A stretch of DNA of 64,000 nucleotides from Blautia sp. (GCA_029257775.1 JARIAQ010000019.1:157603-221602), one strand, 5' to 3'. Shown: positions 1 to 10,553, numbered from the stretch's first letter. Notes: generated by a model not told the origin, from the letters alone. Numbers and translations are program-made.

Positions 1-2
1 CC

Positions 3-650
3 AGCGTGCCACCTCAAGGAGGAAGAAAACATCCTCAACAGGAATTTATTCAAATCGATACTACAAATATTCTTTTTATATGTGGCGGTGCTTTTGAAGG
101 TTTAGATAAAATTATAGAAACGAGAAAAGATACAAAATCAATTGGATTCCATGCAGAAATTCAGACAAAAGAAGAGAAAAATGTGGGAGAACTTTTAAAA
201 GAAGTAATGCCACAGGATCTTGTTAAATTTGGTTTGATTCCGGAATTTGTAGGTCGTGTACCAGTTGTAGTTTCTTTAAATGCACTTGATAAAGATGCAC
301 TGGTAAAAATTCTGACAGAGCCTAAGAACTCCCTTGTACGTCAGTATCAGACTTTGTTTAGTCTTGATGGGATTGACTTAGAGTTTGACGCAGATGCGTT
401 AGAAGCTATTGCGGATAAATCTATGGAAAGAAAGACAGGAGCTAGAGGGCTGCGGGCAATTATGGAGAATTCCATGATGGATTTAATGTATACAGCTCCT
501 TCTGATGAGAGTATTGTTAGTTGTACAATTACTAAAAATGTAATAGATGGGGTTGGAGAAGCTTTGGTAGAGCGTAGAGAATTGCCTGCATCTTCAAGAA
601 GAAGCAAAGGAAACAACCGTAAGAAGAAAGAAACACCAGAAATAGCGTAA
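3..650 (+). CDS. clpX: ATP-dependent Clp protease ATP-binding subunit ClpX, 3' part (5' end outside window)
   Basis: The frame is open from the window edge. Translation [35 protein letters not shown]...[16 protein letters not shown]...[12 protein letters not shown] is characteristic of ClpX. Confidence 0.97.
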   Translation, partial: SVPPQGGRKHPQQEFIQIDTTNILFICGGAFEGLDKIIETRKDTKSIGFHAEIQTKEEKNVGELLKEVMPQDLVKFGLIPEFVGRVPVVVSLNALDKDALVKILTEPKNSLVRQYQTLFSLDGIDLEFDADALEAIADKSMERKTGARGLRAIMENSMMDLMYTAPSDESIVSCTITKNVIDGVGEALVERRELPASSRRSKGNNRKKKETPEIA

Positions 651-682
651 AAGGCTAGGTACAGTATAAAGGAGGAGCGAGA

Positions 683-3004
683 ATGAGTGACATGATACAG
701 TATTTGCCAGCAATCGCCCTTAGAGGTACAACCATTCTTCCTAATATGATTGTTCATTTTGATGTAAGCAGGGAAAAATCTATAAAAGCCATAGAAAAGG
801 CTATGGTGGAGGATCAAAAAGTTTTTCTAATTACACAAAAAGATCCACAGACGGAAGAACCTTCACAGGAAGATTTATATACAGTAGGTACAATCGGGGA
901 AATTAAACAATTAGTAAAGAATAGAAAAAATATGATTCAAGTGCTGGTAGAAGGAAAACAAAGAGCAGAACTTGTACGTTTTGAAAGTGAAGATGTATAT
1001 TTAGAAGCAGAGGTAGAACTTTTGGAAGAAGAAGAAGTTCTTATGGACGAAAATGTGAAAGAAGCCATGCTTCGAGGTATGAAAGAATTGTTTGTACGTT
1101 ACTGTAATGAGAATACGAAGATGAGTAAAGAGTTGGCAGGACAGATTCTGGAAATTGAAGAAATTGAAACAATGATTGACCAGATTGCAGTGAATTTGCC
1201 AATGAAATATGAGGATAAACAGAAGATTTTAGAAGCTGTTTCACTGGAAGATAGATATGAAACTTTAGGCATGATTTTAAGCAATGAGATTGAGATTATG
1301 CAGATTCGTATAGATTTAAGTAATAAAGTCAAAGAACGTGTGGATAAAAATCAACGAGAATATATTTTGCGTGAGCAGATGAAGGTTATTCGAGAAGAAT
1401 TAGGAGATCAGGACACCGTTTCTGAGGCAGATCGTTTTAAAGAACAAACAGCTAAATTAAAAGCGTCTAAGGAAGTAAAAGAAAAGATTAATAAGGAGAT
1501 TGAACGCTTTAAAAATGCAGCGGGTATTCAGGCGGAAGCAGGAGTTGCGCGTAGTTACATTGAAACGCTCCTATCACTTCCTTGGGATAAAACTTCAAGA
1601 GATAATAAAAATTTAAAAAAAGCAAATAAAATACTAGAGGAAGATCATTACGGACTGGAAAAAGTAAAAGAGAGAATTATGGAATTTTTGGCTGTGCGTA
1701 CTTTAACAAAAAAAGGAGAAAGTCCTATTCTCTGTCTAGTAGGTCCTCCAGGAACAGGGAAAACTTCCATTGCACGTTCTGTGGCAAGAGCCTTAGATAA
1801 GGAATATGTACGTATTTCTTTAGGTGGAGTTAGAGATGAAGCAGAAATCAGAGGACATAGAAGAACTTATATTGGCGCAATGCCTGGACGAATTGCTAAT
1901 GGCTTAATTCAGGCGGGAGTTAAAAATCCTTTAGTATTGCTGGATGAAATTGATAAGGTAAGCAGTGATTACAAAGGGGATACTTCCGCTGCTTTGCTGG
2001 AAGTTTTAGATGCAGAGCAAAATAAGAAATTTAGAGATCACTATGTGGAAATTCCCCTGGATTTATCTGAAGTGTTATTTATTGCAACTGCCAATGATTT
2101 ACAAACGATTCCAAGACCACTTTTAGATCGTATGGAAATTATTGAAGTAAGCAGTTATACAGAGAATGAGAAAGTACATATTGCAATGGAACATTTGATT
2201 CCCAAGCAAATGAAAAAACATGGGTTGAAAAAAGAGGAACTTTGTATTGCGGAAGATGCGCTTCACGAGATTATTATTGGTCATACGAAGGAAGCTGGTG
2301 TAAGAAGTCTGGAAAGAAAGATAGGAGAAATCTGCAGAAAAACAGCACGCAAAATTTTAGAAGAAAAAGAAGAAACTGTTGTAGTAAATAAAAAAAATCT
2401 GGAAGAGTTCTTAGGCAGAGCGCGCTATACTTACCAGAAAAAAAATGAAGCAGATGAAATCGGTATCGTCAGAGGTTTAGCTTGGACAAGTGTAGGCGGA
2501 GATACATTACAGATTGAGGTAAATCTTATGCCAGGTAAAGGCGATTTTCTTCTTACTGGACAATTAGGGGATGTAATGAAAGAATCTGCCCAGACGGGAA
2601 TTAGTTATATTCGTTCTGTTGCACCGAAATATCAGATTGACGCAGACTTTTTTAAAGAACATGATATACATATACATATTCCTGAAGGTGCTGTACCAAA
2701 AGATGGTCCTTCAGCAGGCATTACTATGGCAACTGCTATGCTTTCTGCTATAATCGAAGTTCCTGTAAGAGCAGATGTAGCAATGACAGGAGAAATTACG
2801 CTGCGTGGCAGAGTTCTTCCAATTGGAGGTTTAAAGGAAAAACTTCTGGCTGCTAAAAGTGCAGGAATAGAAAAGGTATTAATTCCTTTTGAAAATCAAG
2901 CAGATGTTGAGGAAATGGAAAAAGAAATTATAGAAGGCCTTGAAATCGTACCAGTAAAAACAATGGAAGAAGTATTGAAACAGGCTTTAAGGGAAAAAAA
3001 GTAA
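683..3004 (+). CDS. lon: ATP-dependent protease Lon
   Basis: 773 aa with Walker [10 protein letters not shown] and the Ser/Lys protease motif [14 protein letters not shown]. Directly downstream of clpX, with RBS aaaggagga. Confidence 0.98.
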   Translation: MSDMIQYLPAIALRGTTILPNMIVHFDVSREKSIKAIEKAMVEDQKVFLITQKDPQTEEPSQEDLYTVGTIGEIKQLVKNRKNMIQVLVEGKQRAELVRFESEDVYLEAEVELLEEEEVLMDENVKEAMLRGMKELFVRYCNENTKMSKELAGQILEIEEIETMIDQIAVNLPMKYEDKQKILEAVSLEDRYETLGMILSNEIEIMQIRIDLSNKVKERVDKNQREYILREQMKVIREELGDQDTVSEADRFKEQTAKLKASKEVKEKINKEIERFKNAAGIQAEAGVARSYIETLLSLPWDKTSRDNKNLKKANKILEEDHYGLEKVKERIMEFLAVRTLTKKGESPILCLVGPPGTGKTSIARSVARALDKEYVRISLGGVRDEAEIRGHRRTYIGAMPGRIANGLIQAGVKNPLVLLDEIDKVSSDYKGDTSAALLEVLDAEQNKKFRDHYVEIPLDLSEVLFIATANDLQTIPRPLLDRMEIIEVSSYTENEKVHIAMEHLIPKQMKKHGLKKEELCIAEDALHEIIIGHTKEAGVRSLERKIGEICRKTARKILEEKEETVVVNKKNLEEFLGRARYTYQKKNEADEIGIVRGLAWTSVGGDTLQIEVNLMPGKGDFLLTGQLGDVMKESAQTGISYIRSVAPKYQIDADFFKEHDIHIHIPEGAVPKDGPSAGITMATAMLSAIIEVPVRADVAMTGEITLRGRVLPIGGLKEKLLAAKSAGIEKVLIPFENQADVEEMEKEIIEGLEIVPVKTMEEVLKQALREKK

Positions 3005-3019
3005 AATGGAGGAACACAC

Positions 3020-3625
3020 ATGGTTATTAGACATGTTGCGTTAGATATTGTCTGTGGTATTACTAGTACCCTTCCTGAAAATGAGGTTCCGGAAATTGCA
3101 TTTGCAGGAAAATCCAATGTAGGAAAATCATCTTTGATTAATGCATTGATGAACAGAAAGTCACTGGCTCGTACTAGTGCGTCTCCGGGAAAGACGCAGA
3201 CTATTAATTTTTATAATGTTAATCATGAAATGTATCTAGTAGATTTACCAGGATATGGTTATGCAAAAGTATCTCAGTCAGTGAAAGAACAATGGGGAAA
3301 ATTGATTGAACGATATCTTCACAAGTCAAAGCAGCTAAAGGCAGTTTTTTTACTGATTGATATTCGCCACAAACCATCGGAAAATGATAAAACTATGTAT
3401 GATTGGATTGTGTATAACGGGTATCAGCCTATTATTATTGCTACAAAATCTGATAAATTAAAAAGAAGCCAGATTCAAAAGCAGTTAAAAATTATTAAAG
3501 AGGGATTAGAACTGCCTAAGGGAAGTCAAATTATACCATTTTCAGCACAGACAAAACAAGGAAGAGAAGAAATCTGGGATTTAGCTGAGAAACTTTTATT
3601 TCCTGAAAAACTGTCAGAAGAATAA
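3020..3625 (+). CDS. engB: Ribosome biogenesis GTP-binding protein YsxC/EngB
   Basis: GKSNVGKSSLINAL, DLPGYGYAKV and TKSDK GTPase motifs; clpX-lon-ysxC synteny. Confidence 0.97.
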   Translation: MVIRHVALDIVCGITSTLPENEVPEIAFAGKSNVGKSSLINALMNRKSLARTSASPGKTQTINFYNVNHEMYLVDLPGYGYAKVSQSVKEQWGKLIERYLHKSKQLKAVFLLIDIRHKPSENDKTMYDWIVYNGYQPIIIATKSDKLKRSQIQKQLKIIKEGLELPKGSQIIPFSAQTKQGREEIWDLAEKLLFPEKLSEE

Positions 3626-3646
3626 AGTATAACCAAGAGGAAGCGT

Positions 3647-4855
3647 ATGTTAAAAGGGATTATATTTGATATGGATGGGGTTTTGATCAATAGTGAACCC
3701 TTTCATTTTAAGGTCTGGGAGGAAACGTTAAGAAGACGTGGTATTTACATAGAATATGAGATTTATAAGGCTTGCATTGGCTCGACTATAGGATTTTTAA
3801 TGGATTTACTTCATAAGCACTATGGGATTTCTAGAAATGATGAAGAGTTAATAAGTGAAATGAAGATTGTAAAAGCTGAAATGATAAAAAAACAAGGTTA
3901 TCCTCCGCTGATTCCTCACATAAAAGAACTTCTGTATAGGCTTTTTGAAGCTGGATACGATATGGCAATAGCTTCCTCTTCTCCAATGGAATATATAGAA
4001 AATGTAACAGAATATTGGGGGATTCGAAAGTATTTTAAGTATCTTGTAAGTGGTGAGTGTGTAGAAAATCCTAAGCCAGCTCCAGATATATTTTTAAAAA
4101 CAGCGAGGCTTATGGGGATTTCACCAAAAGAGTGTCTTGTGGTAGAAGATTCTCAAAATGGATGTAAGGCTGCAAAAAAAGCAAATATGACATGTATGGC
4201 ATTTTACAATCAAGATTCAGGAAAGCAGGATTTAAGTTTAGCATCTGTTGTGGTAGAAGGCTTTGAAGAAATAGATAAGAATTTTTTAGAAAAAATTTAT
4301 AGTCACAATCATCATATTCCTGCTTTGGTTTGTGAGACATCTAGATTAGTAATTAGGGAAATGAAAAAAGAAGATATTCCCCGTTTAATGGAAATTTATG
4401 CTCAAGAAACTTCGAAAGAAGCCTGTGATGGTGGGGGAAAGTCATTAACAGAAGAATTAGAAAATTTTGAATCCTATCGTACTTATATGTATGAAATGTG
4501 CGATATGGGATATTGGTGTCTTGTAAAAAAAGATACAGCTGAGCTGATAGGGCGTGCAGGTATAGAACCAAAATTCTGGAATCATAATATGAGTGTGGTA
4601 GAATTAGGATATATTATTGATGAGAATTTTAGAAAACAGGGATTTGCTTATGAAGCATGCAAAGCAATTTTAAAAGTAGCCTATGAAAGAGGTGCTGTTT
4701 CTTTATATTGCAGAATAAAAAAAGGAAATATACCGTCTTTAAATCTGGCAAAGAAATTAGGTTTTGAAAAAATTGATTATCATTTGCAAGAAGATAGTCA
4801 GGATATGGAAGTATGGAGATATACTTGCGCAGAAATAGAAAATCAGCTACAATAA
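3647..4855 (+). CDS. Fusion protein: HAD-IA hydrolase (beta-phosphoglucomutase-like) plus GNAT N-acetyltransferase
   Basis: N-terminal FDMDGVLINSEP...SSSPMEY...KPAPDIF...VVEDSQNG (HAD motifs). C-terminal RLVIREMKKEDIPRLMEIY...ELGYIIDENFRKQGFAYEACKAI...NIPSLNLAKKLGFEKI (GNAT motif A/B). One uninterrupted 402-aa ORF. Confidence 0.9.
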   Translation: MLKGIIFDMDGVLINSEPFHFKVWEETLRRRGIYIEYEIYKACIGSTIGFLMDLLHKHYGISRNDEELISEMKIVKAEMIKKQGYPPLIPHIKELLYRLFEAGYDMAIASSSPMEYIENVTEYWGIRKYFKYLVSGECVENPKPAPDIFLKTARLMGISPKECLVVEDSQNGCKAAKKANMTCMAFYNQDSGKQDLSLASVVVEGFEEIDKNFLEKIYSHNHHIPALVCETSRLVIREMKKEDIPRLMEIYAQETSKEACDGGGKSLTEELENFESYRTYMYEMCDMGYWCLVKKDTAELIGRAGIEPKFWNHNMSVVELGYIIDENFRKQGFAYEACKAILKVAYERGAVSLYCRIKKGNIPSLNLAKKLGFEKIDYHLQEDSQDMEVWRYTCAEIENQLQ

Positions 4856-4900
4856 GAGAAATTCAAAGAAAGGTTTTTCATATTAAGAAAAGGAATTGTG

Positions 4901-5746
4901 ATGGAAATTATAAAATCCAGAAAATTAAAATATGAATATGTAAAATATGATGATAATGGGCAGCCCTGCGAAAGCTATACAGCAGTTAAAGATGTTGACT
5001 TAGATGTGAAAGCAGGACAATTCATTTCAATCTTGGGGCATAATGGTTCCGGAAAGTCTACATTGGCAAAGCACATCAATGCTTTATTGCTTCCAACAGA
5101 AGGGTGTATGTGGATTGATGGAACGGATACTAAGGCAGTAGAGCAACTTTGGAAAATTCGTCAGAAAGCAGGAATGGTTTTTCAAAATCCAGATAATCAG
5201 ATTATTGGCACTGTAGTGGAAGAAGATGTAGGGTTTGGTCCGGAAAATATGGGGATACCTACGAAAAAAATATGGGCGAGAGTGGATAAGAGTTTGGAAT
5301 CTGTAGGGATGACAGCATTTCGCCATCGTTCCCCAAATAAATTATCAGGTGGTCAAAAACAACGTGTTGCTATTGCAGGTGTATTGGCAATGCATCCCAA
5401 ATGTATTATTTTAGATGAACCAACAGCAATGTTGGATCCAAATGGAAGAAAAGAGGTTTTAGCAGCTGTCCATGAGCTGAATAGAACAGAGGGCATTACG
5501 GTTATTTTAATCACTCACTATATGGAAGAAGTGATTGATTCAGATAAAGTTTTTGTTATGGATCAGGGACAGGTGGTTATGGAAGGAACTCCAAGAGAAG
5601 TTTTCTCGAAAGTGGAGGAATTAAAGAAATATCGTCTTGATGTACCTCAAGTGACACTTCTTGCTCATGAATTAAAGAAAGCAGGAGTGAATATTCCAGA
5701 TGGAATACTTACAATAAAGGAATTGGTGGATAAGCTATGTCATTAA
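4901..5746 (+). CDS. ecfA1: Energy-coupling factor transporter ATPase EcfA1
   Basis: Walker A GHNGSGKST, LSGGQKQRVAIAGVLAMHPKCIILDEPTAMLD. Followed by ecfA2 and ecfT. ATG 4901 chosen over GTG 4898 from RBS spacing. Confidence 0.95.
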   Translation: MEIIKSRKLKYEYVKYDDNGQPCESYTAVKDVDLDVKAGQFISILGHNGSGKSTLAKHINALLLPTEGCMWIDGTDTKAVEQLWKIRQKAGMVFQNPDNQIIGTVVEEDVGFGPENMGIPTKKIWARVDKSLESVGMTAFRHRSPNKLSGGQKQRVAIAGVLAMHPKCIILDEPTAMLDPNGRKEVLAAVHELNRTEGITVILITHYMEEVIDSDKVFVMDQGQVVMEGTPREVFSKVEELKKYRLDVPQVTLLAHELKKAGVNIPDGILTIKELVDKLCH

Positions 5747-6597
5747 AATTAGAACATGTTACGTATACTTATAATCCAGGAACTGCATATGAACTTCATG
5801 CACTAAAAGATATTTCTTTAGAAATTCCGGCAGGACAGTTTTTGGGAATTATTGGTCACACAGGTAGCGGTAAATCAACTCTAATTCAGCATTTTAATGG
5901 ATTGATGCGTCCTACATCAGGGGTAGTGTCTTATAAAGAAGAAGATATATGGCAGGAAGGGTATTCTTTGAAACATCTCCGCAGTCGGATAGGGTTGGTG
6001 TTTCAATATCCAGAGCATCAGTTATTTGAAGCAGATGTTTTGGCAGATGTATGTTTTGGACCAAAAAATCAGGGCCTTTCCAATGAGGAAGCTGAGAAAA
6101 AGGCGGTAGAGGCATTAAAGTTGGTAGGATTGAAAGAAAAATATTATAAAAGTTCCCCCTTTGAGTTATCCGGGGGACAGAAGAGGCGAGTTGCTATTGC
6201 CGGCGTTTTGGCGATGGATCCAGAGGTCCTTATTCTGGATGAACCTACTGCAGGACTTGACCCCAAAGGAAGAGATGAAATTCTAGATCAGATTGCCTAT
6301 CTTCATGAACAAAGAAAGATTACGGTTATTTTAGTTTCCCATAGTATGGAAGATATTGCCAGATATGTAGATCGTATTTTGGTAATGAATAAAGGGGAAA
6401 AAGCTTTTGATGGTACACCTAAAGAAGTTTTTGCAAACTATAAAGAATTGGAACAGATCGGCCTTGCAGCACCTCAGATTACGTATATTATGAATGAACT
6501 TCAAGAAGCAGGTCTTTCCTGTGATTGTTCTGCAATTACGGTAGAGGAAGCAAAGGCAAGTATTTTAAAGGCACTGGAGAAAAGAAGAAATGATTAG
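5737..6597 (+). CDS. ecfA2: Energy-coupling factor transporter ATPase EcfA2
   Basis: GHTGSGKST, LSGGQKRRVAIAGVLAMDPEVLILDEPTAGLDP. Overlaps the ecfA1 stop by 10 bp. Confidence 0.96.
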   Translation: MSLKLEHVTYTYNPGTAYELHALKDISLEIPAGQFLGIIGHTGSGKSTLIQHFNGLMRPTSGVVSYKEEDIWQEGYSLKHLRSRIGLVFQYPEHQLFEADVLADVCFGPKNQGLSNEEAEKKAVEALKLVGLKEKYYKSSPFELSGGQKRRVAIAGVLAMDPEVLILDEPTAGLDPKGRDEILDQIAYLHEQRKITVILVSHSMEDIARYVDRILVMNKGEKAFDGTPKEVFANYKELEQIGLAAPQITYIMNELQEAGLSCDCSAITVEEAKASILKALEKRRND

Positions 6598-7390
6598 AGA
6601 TATTACCATAGGACAATATTATCCAGCAGACTCCGTTTTACACCGTTTGGATCCTCGAACAAAATTTATTGGTACATTTATTTATTTGGTGTCTCTTTTT
6701 GTGGCAGATTCCTTTTTAGGATATGTAATTGCTACCTGTTTTTTAGTGGGACTGATTATTTTGTCAAAAGTACCGGTAAAATTTATGCTTAAAGGGTTAA
6801 AACCTTTATTTATTATTTTGTTAATTACAGTTGTGTTTAACTTGTTTTTAGTACCTGGGGAAGTTATTTGGAGTTTTGGATTTTTAAAGCTTACCAGAGA
6901 GGGAATTGCTCAGGCAATTAAAATTGGTATTCGTTTAATTTATTTAGTGATTGGTTCGTCTATTATGACGCTGACAACTACGCCAAATCAGCTGACAGAT
7001 GGATTGGAAAGAATTTTGCATCCATTAAACAAAGTTCATGTGCCGGTACATGAGATTTCCATGATGATGTCTATTGCACTTCGCTTTATTCCTATTTTGT
7101 TGGAAGAAACAGATAAGATTATGAAAGCTCAGATTGCAAGGGGAGCAGACTTTGAAAAAGGAAATTTAATTCAGAAGGCAAAAGGATTAATACCTCTTTT
7201 GGTTCCATTGTTTATTTCTGCATTTCGTCGTGCAGATGATTTGGCAATGGCGATGGAAGCAAGATGTTACCATGGCGGTGATGATAGAACACAGATGAAG
7301 CCTTTGGTATACAAGACAAGAGATTACTTGGCATATGGTATTGTGCTTGTGTATTTGAGTATTGATATTCTTGTTCGTGTGCTTCTGTAG
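6590..7390 (+). CDS. ecfT: Energy-coupling factor transporter transmembrane protein EcfT
   Basis: Multi-TM protein with ARGAD and EARCYHGG motifs; overlaps ecfA2 by 8 bp. Confidence 0.95.
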   Translation: MIRDITIGQYYPADSVLHRLDPRTKFIGTFIYLVSLFVADSFLGYVIATCFLVGLIILSKVPVKFMLKGLKPLFIILLITVVFNLFLVPGEVIWSFGFLKLTREGIAQAIKIGIRLIYLVIGSSIMTLTTTPNQLTDGLERILHPLNKVHVPVHEISMMMSIALRFIPILLEETDKIMKAQIARGADFEKGNLIQKAKGLIPLLVPLFISAFRRADDLAMAMEARCYHGGDDRTQMKPLVYKTRDYLAYGIVLVYLSIDILVRVLL

Positions 7391-7405
7391 GAAAAGGAGT
7401 ATTCT

Positions 7406-8143
7406 ATGAAACGAGTAAAATTGACAGTTGCTTATGACGGAACGAATTATTGCGGATGGCAGGTTCAACCCAATGGACGAACAGTCCAAGAGGTTTTGAA
7501 TCAATGTTTGTCTGAATTTACCGGAGAGAAAATCGAAACAATTGGAGCTAGTCGAACAGATGCCGGTGTTCATGCACTAGGGAATGTGGCAGTATTTGAT
7601 ACAAAAATGAGAATGCCAGGAGATAAATTTTCTTTTGCATTAAATCAGCGATTGCCAGAAGATATCCGTATTCAAGAATCAGAGGAAGTGAAGAGTGATT
7701 TTCACCCTCGCTATGTAAAGAGTGAAAAAACTTATGAATATCATATTTTAAATCGACGTTTTCCAATTCCTACAGAGCGCTTTTATTCTCACTTTACCTA
7801 TGTTCCCTTAGATACAGAAAAAATGAGAGAGGCAGCAAGGTATTTGGTAGGAGAACACGACTTTAAAAGCTTTTGTGGTACAGGAGCTCAGGTGAAAACT
7901 ACAGTAAGACTGGTTAAAGAAATTCAGATTGAGAAACAGGAAGATTATATTACGATTCGTATTACTGGAGAAGGATTTTTGTATAATATGGTTCGTATTA
8001 TAGCTGGAACCCTTATGGATATTGGGGGCGGTTTGTATCCACCAGAAAAAATGAGAGAAATTTTGGAAGCAAAAGACAGAAAAAAAGCAGGACCTACAGC
8101 ACCCGCAAGGGGACTTACTTTGATGAAAATTCAATATATTTAA
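7406..8143 (+). CDS. truA: tRNA pseudouridine(38-40) synthase TruA
   Basis: VAYDGTNYCGWQVQPNGRTVQ, GASRTDAGVHALGNVA, EGFLYNMVRIIAGT; canonical ecfT-truA neighbour. Confidence 0.97.
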   Translation: MKRVKLTVAYDGTNYCGWQVQPNGRTVQEVLNQCLSEFTGEKIETIGASRTDAGVHALGNVAVFDTKMRMPGDKFSFALNQRLPEDIRIQESEEVKSDFHPRYVKSEKTYEYHILNRRFPIPTERFYSHFTYVPLDTEKMREAARYLVGEHDFKSFCGTGAQVKTTVRLVKEIQIEKQEDYITIRITGEGFLYNMVRIIAGTLMDIGGGLYPPEKMREILEAKDRKKAGPTAPARGLTLMKIQYI

Positions 8144-8145
8144 AA

Positions 8146-8221
8146 AAAGAGGTTGTTACATAAAATCGCAATTGAGAATGTATAAATATTCTTGATATGC
8201 GTCTTATGTAACAGCCTCTTT
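8146..8221. terminator. Bidirectional long hairpin/terminator between convergent truA and yitT-like gene
   Basis: Arms aaagaggttgttacataaaatcgca and tgcgtcttatgtaacagcctcttt are imperfect reverse complements. Member of the dispersed hairpin family in Findings. Confidence 0.8.
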
Positions 8222-8227
8222 GGTATA

Positions 8228-9100
8228 TTAATGAGGTTTAAAACCTTCGCCTAAGACCTCATTAGATTCCATGATAATAATGAAAGCCTTTGGATCAATT
8301 TCTTTTACTGCATTTCTGATGATATACATTTGTTTATTATTGCAAGCACACATAACAACATCCTTGTTTTCGCCGGAATAACTTCCTTCTGCTTTTAAGA
8401 AAGTAGCACCTCTGCTTGTGACTTCATCAATTTTTTGGGCTACTTCTTTAGCATAATCTGTAACAATCAAAGTCATTTTACCTGCATCAATTCCATACAT
8501 GACTTTATCTACAACAGTAGACAGGAGAAAACTGATAATCATACCATAAATTAAACTGTCAATATCTTTGGAAACAATAGCAGTTCCTAGAAGAACAATT
8601 AAAGCATCCATGATAAATGCAATTTTTCCTAAGGTGAGATGTGGATTTAAAGCTTTTAAACTAAGCATAACAAAATCAGCACCTCCAGTAGAAGAATCCC
8701 GCATATAAATTAGTGCGAATCCTAAACCAGATAAAACACCAGTGCAAATAGCTGCTAACATACGATCACCTTGATAAACAGGAAATAGTGGAGCAGCATA
8801 GTCCATGAGTAAGGAAGTAATAACAATTGTGCGTAAAGAACGTAAAAAGAAATTACGTCCTAATATACGAAAACAGCAAAGTGCAATGGGGATATTTAAA
8901 AGGAAAGCAATTTTACCAATGGGTAATCCCCATAGATGGTAAAAAATTAAGGCGATTCCGTTAAGCCCTACTACAGGAAATTCTGAGGCTGCAGCAAAAT
9001 TATAAGTGGCAAGTGCAATTAGTATACCACCCAGAATATCAATAGATATATCAATACTCCATTTCTTTACATACCACATGGTTGGATGATTTTTCTTCAT
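8228..9100 (-). CDS. YitT family membrane protein (DUF161 + DUF2179)
   Basis: MWYVKKWSIDISIDILGGILIALATYNFAAASEFPVVGLNGIALI... and C-terminal DUF2179-like MSNEV/MESNEVLGEGF. Start ATG at 9100 has the RBS aaaggaggcg. Confidence 0.9.
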   Translation of the reverse strand: MKKNHPTMWYVKKWSIDISIDILGGILIALATYNFAAASEFPVVGLNGIALIFYHLWGLPIGKIAFLLNIPIALCCFRILGRNFFLRSLRTIVITSLLMDYAAPLFPVYQGDRMLAAICTGVLSGLGFALIYMRDSSTGGADFVMLSLKALNPHLTLGKIAFIMDALIVLLGTAIVSKDIDSLIYGMIISFLLSTVVDKVMYGIDAGKMTLIVTDYAKEVAQKIDEVTSRGATFLKAEGSYSGENKDVVMCACNNKQMYIIRNAVKEIDPKAFIIIMESNEVLGEGFKPH

Positions 9101-9318
9101 AATGACGCCTCCTTTGGTATAAAAAGAAAAAAGCATATACGAATTATAAACTATAATTCGCAAATACTCTTTCTTTATATTTTAGTATACACAGAAAAAG
9201 TGAAAAAGGTCAAGTAGAGAAAAGGAAAGATTATTGTAAAAAATTTAGTATATGTGGTATAATAATTGCATAACGTGAAAATTAGGACAATAAGAATATT
9301 TTGTAAGGAGATTTTAAT

Positions 9319-9585
9319 ATGAGTCAGGAAAAGGTAGATCGATATAAAAAAGAGAAAGCAAATCGTGCAAAAATTCAGAAGAAAGAAAAAAGAGTTTTAT
9401 TTTTAGAAAAGTTTGGAATTGCAGCTGTTTGTGTAGTTGCAGTAGGTTGGATTGGATATTCTGCATATAATTTGGTAACAAGACCAGATCCAAATAAAGA
9501 ACAAGAAGTTGTTACTACAGAAATGGATATTACAGCTTTAAATGATTATTTAACAGGTATTTCATCTGAAAAAGTAGAAGAATAA
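9319..9585 (+). CDS. Small single-TM hypothetical protein (88 aa)
   Basis: RBS aaggag before ATG. Lys-rich cytoplasmic N-terminus, then a TM segment IAAVCVVAVGWIGYSAYNLV. A TATAAT-like -10 lies upstream (about 9259). Confidence 0.75.
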   Translation: MSQEKVDRYKKEKANRAKIQKKEKRVLFLEKFGIAAVCVVAVGWIGYSAYNLVTRPDPNKEQEVVTTEMDITALNDYLTGISSEKVEE

Positions 9586-10129
9586 TGGGATGTGAAATAT
9601 TTTTAGTTAAAAAACTGATTATTCAAACAAATACAGTGATTTTAAGCAATATAAATGAAAATACAAAAGAAATTTACCATTGATTTAACACGATTGAAAG
9701 AACCTTAATACGACAAAGAAAATAGCATAGAAAAAGCAAAATGGCATTTCATACAAGATATGAGATGTCTTTTTTTGCTGTAACGCAGAATATTTGTCCT
9801 TTTTTCTGTTTGATTATCCCCATTTTTTAGAACATGAATTGTCAAGAGCTTGTTGTGTAAGTAATGCCTGCTAATGCTGAAGAATGCAAAGAAAATACAT
9901 CTTTCATATTTCAAAATATTCAATTTAGTATCAATATAGATAATAAAAAAATTTTTCAATTAAATAAACCTCTTGAAATATTTATAAGGTGTGACATAAA
10001 AGTATTTATTTTACATGGCAAATTTTCTTATTTGCATGATGCCCGTTCCAGTAATTGCTATTGTGCTTATTTTTTAATAAATTTGACAACAGGGAGTTTT
10101 GAGAATGAAAACATTACTTTTTAAATAAA

Positions 10130-10160
10130 AAATAGCACCGCATAAGCGGTGCCTTTTTCT
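10130..10160. terminator. Intrinsic terminator (csp, minus strand; U-tracts on both strands)
   Basis: gcaccgc-ataa-gcggtgc flanked by A-rich and T-rich tracts. Confidence 0.85.
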
Positions 10161-10187
10161 CATTAGAATATTCTAAATACCGAAAAA

Positions 10188-10388
10188 TTATAATTTTTCA
10201 ACGTTAGCAGCCTGCATTCCGCGAGCGCCTTCTGTTAAATCATAACTTACAGCCTGACCTTCTTCTAAAGATTTGAAGCCTTCTCCATTGATTGCAGAGA
10301 AATGTACGAAAACGTCCTGTCCATCTTCTCCTGTGATAAATCCGTATCCTTTTTCTGCGTTGAACCATTTAACAGTTCCCTTGTTCAT
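10188..10388 (-). CDS. Cold-shock domain protein (CspA family)
   Basis: [33 protein letters not shown], a canonical CSD with RNP1/RNP2. Confidence 0.98.
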   Translation of the reverse strand: MNKGTVKWFNAEKGYGFITGEDGQDVFVHFSAINGEGFKSLEEGQAVSYDLTEGARGMQAANVEKL

Positions 10389-10524
10389 AATGTTACCTCC
10401 ATAAAAATAAAAATGGTTGGATAAAAAATTAAATGGTCTTTAGAGATAATATTATGTATAAAAATGATAATACTCTCTCTAAAAACCATTTAATACTAAT
10501 ATCCAATATATCTTTGACACAGTT

Positions 10525-10553
10525 AGTATATTCCTTTGATGTGGAAAAGTCAA
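10525..10553 (-). promoter_or_regulatory. Sigma-A promoter for the csp gene
   Basis: Minus strand TTGACT (10553-10548), 17-nt spacer, TATACT (10530-10525). Implies a 5'UTR of roughly 130 nt. Confidence 0.65.

Noticed and set aside
347-817. Antisense ORF (156 aa) over clpX/lon
   Set aside because: Lies opposite strongly coding clpX/lon sequence, has no family features, and is typical of mirror ORFs in AT-rich genes. The same applies to the other minus-strand ORFs opposite recognised genes (e.g. 39538-39909, 40396-40710).
9864-10124. 86-aa plus-strand ORF before csp
   Set aside because: Weak composition, no RBS, no recognisable domain. Kept only as part of an unexplained gap.
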